NCBI GenBank assembly: GCA_937873425.1
Contig: CALMYE010000151.1
Coordinates: 1-60,599 of the forward strand
Source of the DNA: an uncultured Sphingopyxis sp.
GTDB taxonomy: Bacteria; Pseudomonadota; Alphaproteobacteria; Sphingomonadales; Sphingomonadaceae
Direction of reading: 5' to 3'
DNA length: 60,599 bases
The translations under genes and the position numbers were made by a program. The number at the start of each line of letters is the position of its first letter. The stretch's first letter is position 1. Below the pieces are notes generated by a model, which was given only the letters and a program-made list of their open reading frames with translations, did not search any database and was not told the origin of the DNA. Positions 55,958 through 60,599 of this stretch are shown piece by piece.

Positions 55958-58717
55958 ATGGCCGAACTTTTTGCCAATCTTGCCGATCGCCGCGTGATCA
56001 TCGACCGGCGTGCTCTGGCCGACCGGCTGGAAGAGGTCGCCGCCGACACCGGCGACAGCGGCAGACGCCGCCGCGCGCTGGTCGATCTGCTCAAGGGCGC
56101 GCTCGAGACGGGCCGCGCCGAAATCGACCGCCGCCTGCTCGCGAACCCTTCCGCAGGCCTCGTCGCGGCGCAGGCGACCGCCTTCCTGATCGACCAGATC
56201 GTCCGCCTGTCCCACGATTTCACGGTCCAGCACCTCTATCCCGCCGGCAACCGCTCGAAGGGCGAGCGGATCACGCTGATCGCGGTCGGCGGCTATGGGC
56301 GCGGCGAGATGGCGCCGCACAGCGACATCGACATCGGCTTCCTCACCCCGTTCCGGCAGACGAGCTGGACCGAACAGGTGATCGAGGCGCAGCTCTACAC
56401 GCTCTGGGACCTGGGGCTGAAGGTCGGCCATTCGTCGCGCTCGGTCGACGAGATGATCCGCGCCGCGAAGGACGATCTCACCGTCCGCACCGCGCTTCTC
56501 GAAGCGCGCTTCATCTGGGGCGACCGCGACCTCTACGACCAAGCGTCGGCGCGCTTCGATGCCGAGGTCGTCGCGGGCAATGCGCGCGCCTTCGTCGCCG
56601 AAAAGCTCGCCGAGCGCGACGAGCGGCACAGGCGCATGGGCGATTCGCGCTATGTCGTCGAACCCAATGTGAAGGAGGGCAAGGGCGGCCTGCGCGACCT
56701 CCACACATTGTTCTGGATCGGCAAGTTCATCCACCGCGTGCGCACGGTGCCCGAGCTGGTCGACGCCGGGCTGCTCAATGCGCGCGAGTTGCGCCAGTTC
56801 GCGCGCGCCGAGAATTTCCTGCTCGCGGTGCGCTGTCACCTCCACACGCTCGCGGCGCGCGCCGAGGACCGGCTGACCTTCGATTTCCAGCGCGAGATCG
56901 CGCAGCGCATGCAGTTCGCCGAGCGTCCGGGCAAGAGTGCGGTCGAGCGCTTCATGCAGCTCTATTTCCTCCACGCGAAAAGCGTCGGCGACCTGACCGG
57001 CACCTTCCTTGCGCATCTCGACGAGCAGATGGCGGCGCGCGGGCGGCGCTTTCTGCCCACGCTGCGCCGCCGCCCCGGCAAGCTCCACGGCTTCGTCCTC
57101 GACCGCGGCCGGCTCGCGCTGCCGTCGGACGATTATTTCCAGGCCGATCCGGTGCGGCTGATCGAGATTTTCGCGCTCGCCGACAAGCATGGCCTCGAAA
57201 TCCATCCGCAGGCGATGCGCCAGGCGCGCCACGACGCGAAGCTCATCGAGACGCAGGGCGTGCGCCGGAACGCACGTGCGAACGAACTCTTCCTCGACGT
57301 GCTGACCAGCCCGCGCGACCCCGAAACCGTGCTGCGCTGGATGAACGAGGCGGGGGTGTTCGGCCGTTTCGTGCCCGATTTCGGCCGCGTCGTGGCCCAG
57401 ATGCAGTTCGACATGTATCATCACTACACCGTCGATGAGCACACGATCCGCGCGATCGGCCTGCTCTCCGACATCGAGCAGGACCGGCTGAAGGACGACC
57501 ATCCGCTGTCGACCGCGATCATGAACCAGATCCATTCGCGCCGCGTCATCTATGTCGCGGTGCTGCTGCACGACATCGCCAAGGGGCGCGGCGGCGACCA
57601 CAGCATCCTCGGCGCCGAACTCGCGCTGCGCGTCTGCCCGCGCCTCGGGCTCAGCGAGGCGGAGACCGAAACCGTCTCTTGGCTCGTCCGCTATCATCTC
57701 CTGATGTCGGCGACCGCCTTCAAGCGCGACCTCGCCGACTTCAAGACGATCCTCGACTTCGCGCAGATCGTGCAGAGCCCCGAGCGTCTGCGCCTGCTCC
57801 TCGTCCTCACCGTCGTCGATATCCGCGCGGTCGGCCCCGGCGTGTGGAACAGCTGGAAACGGCAATTGCTCACCGAGCTGTTCGACGCGGCGGAGGAGGT
57901 GCTGCGCCTCGGCCACAAGCAGAAGGGCCGCGAGGCGCGCATCGCCGCGAAGAAGGAGGATGCGCAGACGCTGCTCGCGCTCGACGAAAAGGCGTTCGCG
58001 CGGCTCGCGAAGCGCCTTCCCGAAAGCTACTGGATCGCCGAGCCGGTCGAGGTGATCGCCGCTAATCTGCGCCACATGCAGGCGGCGGGCGACAGCCCGC
58101 TCCACATCGCGGCCATCCCCGACGAGGATCGCGGCGCGACTTTGGTGATGGTGCTCGCCGCCGACCATCCGGGGCTTTTCTACCGCATCGCAGGCGGCAT
58201 CCATCTCGCCGGCGGCAACATCATCGACGCGCGCATCCACACGACGCGCGACGGCATGGCGCTCGACAATTTCCTGGTGCAGGACCCGCTCGGGCGCCCC
58301 TTCGACGACGCCGGCCAGATCGCCCGCCTGACCCGCGCGATCGAGGACGCGCTCGCCAACCGCCAGAAACTGCTGCCGAAACTGGAAGCCCGCGCCCTCC
58401 CCCGCACCCGCGCCGAAGCCTTCCGCATCGCCCCCAATGTCTTCATCGACAACAAGGCATCCAATCGGTTCACCGTGATCGAAGTCAACGCACAGGACCG
58501 CCCGGCGCTATTGAACCAGCTCGCCTACGCGCTCTTCCAGTCGAAGGTGACGGTCCACTCGGCCCACGTCGCCACCTATGGCGAGCGCGCGGTCGATACC
58601 TTCTACGTCACCGACCTGCTCGGCGACAAGATCGACAGCGCCGCGCGGGTGAAGGGGCTGGAGAAACGCCTGCTGGAGGCGGCGGGGAGCCGGAGTGAGG
58701 AGGCGGTGGCGGCGTAG
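55958..58717 (+). CDS. glnD: PII uridylyltransferase/uridylyl-removing enzyme
   Basis: 919 residues. Nitrogen sensor that modifies PII. Nucleotidyltransferase motif VGGYGRGEMAPHSDIDIGFL near residue 110; HD domain VAVLLHDIAKGRGGDHS near 533; two ACT domains (DEDRGATLVMVLAADHPGLFYRIAGGIHLAGGNIIDARI from about 727, and VIEVNAQDRPALLNQLAYALFQSKVTVHSAHVATYGERAVDTFYV from about 837). Complete architecture. Divergent from LuxR/VOC. Confidence 0.97.
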   Translation: MAELFANLADRRVIIDRRALADRLEEVAADTGDSGRRRRALVDLLKGALETGRAEIDRRLLANPSAGLVAAQATAFLIDQIVRLSHDFTVQHLYPAGNRSKGERITLIAVGGYGRGEMAPHSDIDIGFLTPFRQTSWTEQVIEAQLYTLWDLGLKVGHSSRSVDEMIRAAKDDLTVRTALLEARFIWGDRDLYDQASARFDAEVVAGNARAFVAEKLAERDERHRRMGDSRYVVEPNVKEGKGGLRDLHTLFWIGKFIHRVRTVPELVDAGLLNARELRQFARAENFLLAVRCHLHTLAARAEDRLTFDFQREIAQRMQFAERPGKSAVERFMQLYFLHAKSVGDLTGTFLAHLDEQMAARGRRFLPTLRRRPGKLHGFVLDRGRLALPSDDYFQADPVRLIEIFALADKHGLEIHPQAMRQARHDAKLIETQGVRRNARANELFLDVLTSPRDPETVLRWMNEAGVFGRFVPDFGRVVAQMQFDMYHHYTVDEHTIRAIGLLSDIEQDRLKDDHPLSTAIMNQIHSRRVIYVAVLLHDIAKGRGGDHSILGAELALRVCPRLGLSEAETETVSWLVRYHLLMSATAFKRDLADFKTILDFAQIVQSPERLRLLLVLTVVDIRAVGPGVWNSWKRQLLTELFDAAEEVLRLGHKQKGREARIAAKKEDAQTLLALDEKAFARLAKRLPESYWIAEPVEVIAANLRHMQAAGDSPLHIAAIPDEDRGATLVMVLAADHPGLFYRIAGGIHLAGGNIIDARIHTTRDGMALDNFLVQDPLGRPFDDAGQIARLTRAIEDALANRQKLLPKLEARALPRTRAEAFRIAPNVFIDNKASNRFTVIEVNAQDRPALLNQLAYALFQSKVTVHSAHVATYGERAVDTFYVTDLLGDKIDSAARVKGLEKRLLEAAGSRSEEAVAA

Positions 58718-58850
58718 GGGCGGATGTCCGCTCAGCTCCTCTTATCGGACCTCTTCATGAAGATTCCGTATTTCCGGTAGCTTTCGCTGCTACGGCCTCT
58801 TTAATATCGCACCAAAGTGTTGCATTGTTGTGGAAACTCGACGGGGCAGT

Positions 58851-60077
58851 ATGGCGAAGGCGCAACCATTCCAACTTCTGCTCAATGATGACAGCCACGA
58901 CCACAAAGCTGAGATTGTCGAGCTGTTTGAAAATGCTCAACGGCTCGAATGCTTGGTCGCATTTGCCAAGCATTCGGTTTGGGCGGACCTAAAGAAACCG
59001 CTGGAAGAAGCCTTGGAACGCGGCATGCGGGCTCGGTTCGCGGTCGGCCTAAACTTCTATCACACCGACCCTAGATTGCTGCGCGCGCTTTGGCGACTGA
59101 GTCGACGGCACGATCTCGAATTGTACCTCGGTGGTGATGATGGCGACACCTTCCACCCAAAAATTTACGCTTTCCAGTATCGCGATGGGTGCACGGTGTT
59201 GGTTGGTTCCGCTAATTTCACGCAAGGCGGGCTGTCTGGCAACCACGAAGCATCTGTGCTGATCAATGATACGCAGGGTGCAATGATGTTGTCGGTCACC
59301 GACTATTTCGATGAACTGATCGACAATAAAGCGATTGTCCTCGCGTCCAATGTACGAATTGATCAATACGCGAGGGATCACGAAATCAATGCAACTTGGC
59401 TTCGGTTCGCGAAGCGGCGCGCCAACCGCGCCATTTCAACGGGGAACAATTCGCTCGATGCATTGTCGAATTTCTTGCGCCTGATGAAAGAGGGTGGCAC
59501 GAATTCCGACTTTGAATCAGAATTGGAAGTCAGACGTGACAATCTCCTTAAGGCACCCGCACAGTTGCGTTCAATTGCTGCTTGGAATGGAACGACTGCG
59601 AAGAGTTTTCTGAAACACTATGAGCGATTGATTGACCTATTTCACTCTGGCGGATTGTATCGAGCAAAGACTGGCATTACCGATCAGCGAAGCAAATTTA
59701 CAAAGGCCGTGTCCGCGATCATCGGCCAGTCCTCGCTCTCACCGCATGACGCGTTTTCAATCCTCTACGCGTATTTCGTCGATATCAAAGGCGCGGGTAT
59801 TAACCTGCTCACCGAGATTCTGCACACATTGGACAACAAGCGCTTCGCCGTAATGAATCAGAACTCGGTCTCTGGCTTGCGTCTTGCCGGATATTATGGC
59901 TTTCCCCAACATCCCTTGAAGTCCAATATCGACGCCGACGCATATCAAGCCTACTGCGACAATGCGGCAAGCGTGCGTGACGCGCTCGGCCTTGCCGATT
60001 TCACTGAGTTGGATGCGCTCTTTAACTATGCGTACTGGCCTGAAAATCGTCCGCAGGCCGAAGGCGATGATCTCTGA
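58851..60077 (+). CDS. Phospholipase D-like domain protein, probable nuclease, foreign-looking
   Basis: 408 residues from the ATG at 58851 (GGGG 5-8 bases upstream; a GTG at 58830 is an alternative). An N-terminal PLD-like fold has one HxK motif: HPKIYAF (His102, Lys104) followed by VLVGSANFTQGGL (Ser120, Asn122), as in BfiI-type nucleases that dimerise. The C-terminus (LTEILHTLDNKRFAVMNQNSV...ELDALFNYAYW) resembles a motif seen in restriction-associated proteins. GC is clearly lower than the surroundings. Possible phage-defence or restriction role, inferred. Confidence 0.75.
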   Translation: MAKAQPFQLLLNDDSHDHKAEIVELFENAQRLECLVAFAKHSVWADLKKPLEEALERGMRARFAVGLNFYHTDPRLLRALWRLSRRHDLELYLGGDDGDTFHPKIYAFQYRDGCTVLVGSANFTQGGLSGNHEASVLINDTQGAMMLSVTDYFDELIDNKAIVLASNVRIDQYARDHEINATWLRFAKRRANRAISTGNNSLDALSNFLRLMKEGGTNSDFESELEVRRDNLLKAPAQLRSIAAWNGTTAKSFLKHYERLIDLFHSGGLYRAKTGITDQRSKFTKAVSAIIGQSSLSPHDAFSILYAYFVDIKGAGINLLTEILHTLDNKRFAVMNQNSVSGLRLAGYYGFPQHPLKSNIDADAYQAYCDNAASVRDALGLADFTELDALFNYAYWPENRPQAEGDDL

Positions 60078-60240
60078 AAGGTGGCCGGGCTGATGCGAAC
60101 GCCAGCGTAATTTTCTATGCTACCTAAATGTACGAGAACAGCAGAGCATTGAAGGGCAGCTCTCACGCCGCGTTTCTTCATAGGCTGCCTCTCCGGACAC
60201 GGCTAAAGATAGAGAATTCTGTCCGCGCGTAGGCGAACCG
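60078..60240. other. Low-GC flank of the PLD-like gene
   Basis: 163-bp gap with atypical composition like the gene before it. No promoter, repeat or insertion-site duplication that I can support. Confidence 0.4.
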
Positions 60241-60599
60241 TCACCCCCGCAGCGTCGCCCCGACCTTTGCCGCCGCCGCCACCACCCTGTCGGCGATCGC
60301 CTTCAGTTCGGCGTCGGTGAAGCTCTTCTCCGCCGGTTGCAGCACGACCTCGACCGCCAGGCTCACCTGCCCCTCGGGCATGCCCTGCCCGGCGAAGCGG
60401 TCGAACAGGCGGGCGTCGGTGATCGCCGCCTGGTCGGCGCCCCGCACCGCGCGGACGAGGTCTGCGGCGGCGAGGCTTTCGGGCGCGAGGAAGGCGAAGT
60501 CGCGGCGCACGGGTTGCAGCGCGGGCGGGGTATAGGCCGCTCGCGCCGGACCGCTCGCGCGCTTCGCGGGGATCGCGTCGAGGAATATCTGCACCGCCA
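60241..60599 (-). CDS. pheT: Phenylalanyl-tRNA synthetase beta subunit, C-terminal part (cut by window)
   Basis: At least 119 residues of the C-terminus, continuing past the right edge. The FDX-ACB anticodon-binding domain is visible: AVQIFLDAIPAKR, ALQPVRRDFAFLAPESLAAADLVRAVR, LFDRFAGQGMPEGQVSLAVEVVLQPAEKSFTDAELKAIADRVV. The frame runs through the edge without a start, so this is partial, not a short gene. Confidence 0.93.
   Translation of the reverse strand, partial: AVQIFLDAIPAKRASGPARAAYTPPALQPVRRDFAFLAPESLAAADLVRAVRGADQAAITDARLFDRFAGQGMPEGQVSLAVEVVLQPAEKSFTDAELKAIADRVVAAAAKVGATLRG

Noticed and set aside
58711-60232. Possible direct repeats flanking the PLD-like gene
   Set aside because: Only a 7-bp GCGTAGG match at both sides, expected by chance; no integrase or tRNA target.

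Overview
The window looks like part of the main chromosome of an alphaproteobacterium of the order Sphingomonadales, most like Sphingopyxis. The clues are high GC, gene order, family-level protein matches, and dispersed sphingomonad-type intergenic palindromes. Genus is inference. I saw no rRNA, tRNA, CRISPR array, insertion sequence or prophage.

The organising feature is a probable chromosomal replication origin at about 13.88-14.32 kb. It lies between hemE (minus) and the pyruvate dikinase regulatory gene (plus), as at the Caulobacter and Rickettsia origins. It has two exact DnaA boxes, degenerate boxes, an AT-rich tract and three GANTC sites. To its left most genes are on the minus strand: hemE-hemJ, rho, terC, a small retropepsin cassette, DUF6489-mnmE, mnmG, rsmG-parA-parB and a DUF4402 gene. 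To its right most are on the plus strand: ppsR-maf-aroE-coaE with dnaQ, hpf and ptsN, then cell-wall, peptidase, glycolysis and receptor genes. Three identical 16-bp parS palindromes lie 8-11 kb left of the origin, two of them inside rsmG and mnmG coding sequence, next to the parAB genes whose product binds them.

From 30.3 to 47.6 kb runs the ribosomal superoperon: rpsL-rpsG-fusA-tuf, then rpsJ-rplC-rplD-rplW-rplB-rpsS-rplV-rpsC-rplP-rpmC-rpsQ, then rplN-rplX-rplE-rpsN-rpsH-rplF-rplR-rpsE-rpmD-(DUF1737)-rplO-secY-adk. A terminator-like hairpin separates tuf from rpsJ, and a long structured leader separates rpsJ from rplC. The usual rpsM-rpsK-rpoA-rplQ block does not follow adk. From 47.6 kb onward come a START-like secreted protein, DUF177 and a cytochrome bc1 assembly chaperone (minus), bamE, maeB, mutS, a LuxR-HTH/VOC fusion, glnD, a low-GC phospholipase-D-like gene that looks acquired, and the 3' end of pheT cut by the window edge.

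Regulatory signals read from the sequence include a repeated TTG-N16-18-TARGGG promoter architecture upstream of rho, rpsL, tuf, adk, gpmA, bamE, maeB and a hydrolase gene; a sigma-32-like promoter plus a ROSE-type RNA thermometer ahead of hsp20; and a Fur-like palindrome ahead of a TonB-dependent receptor. Many intergenic gaps carry dispersed perfect palindromes of at least six families.
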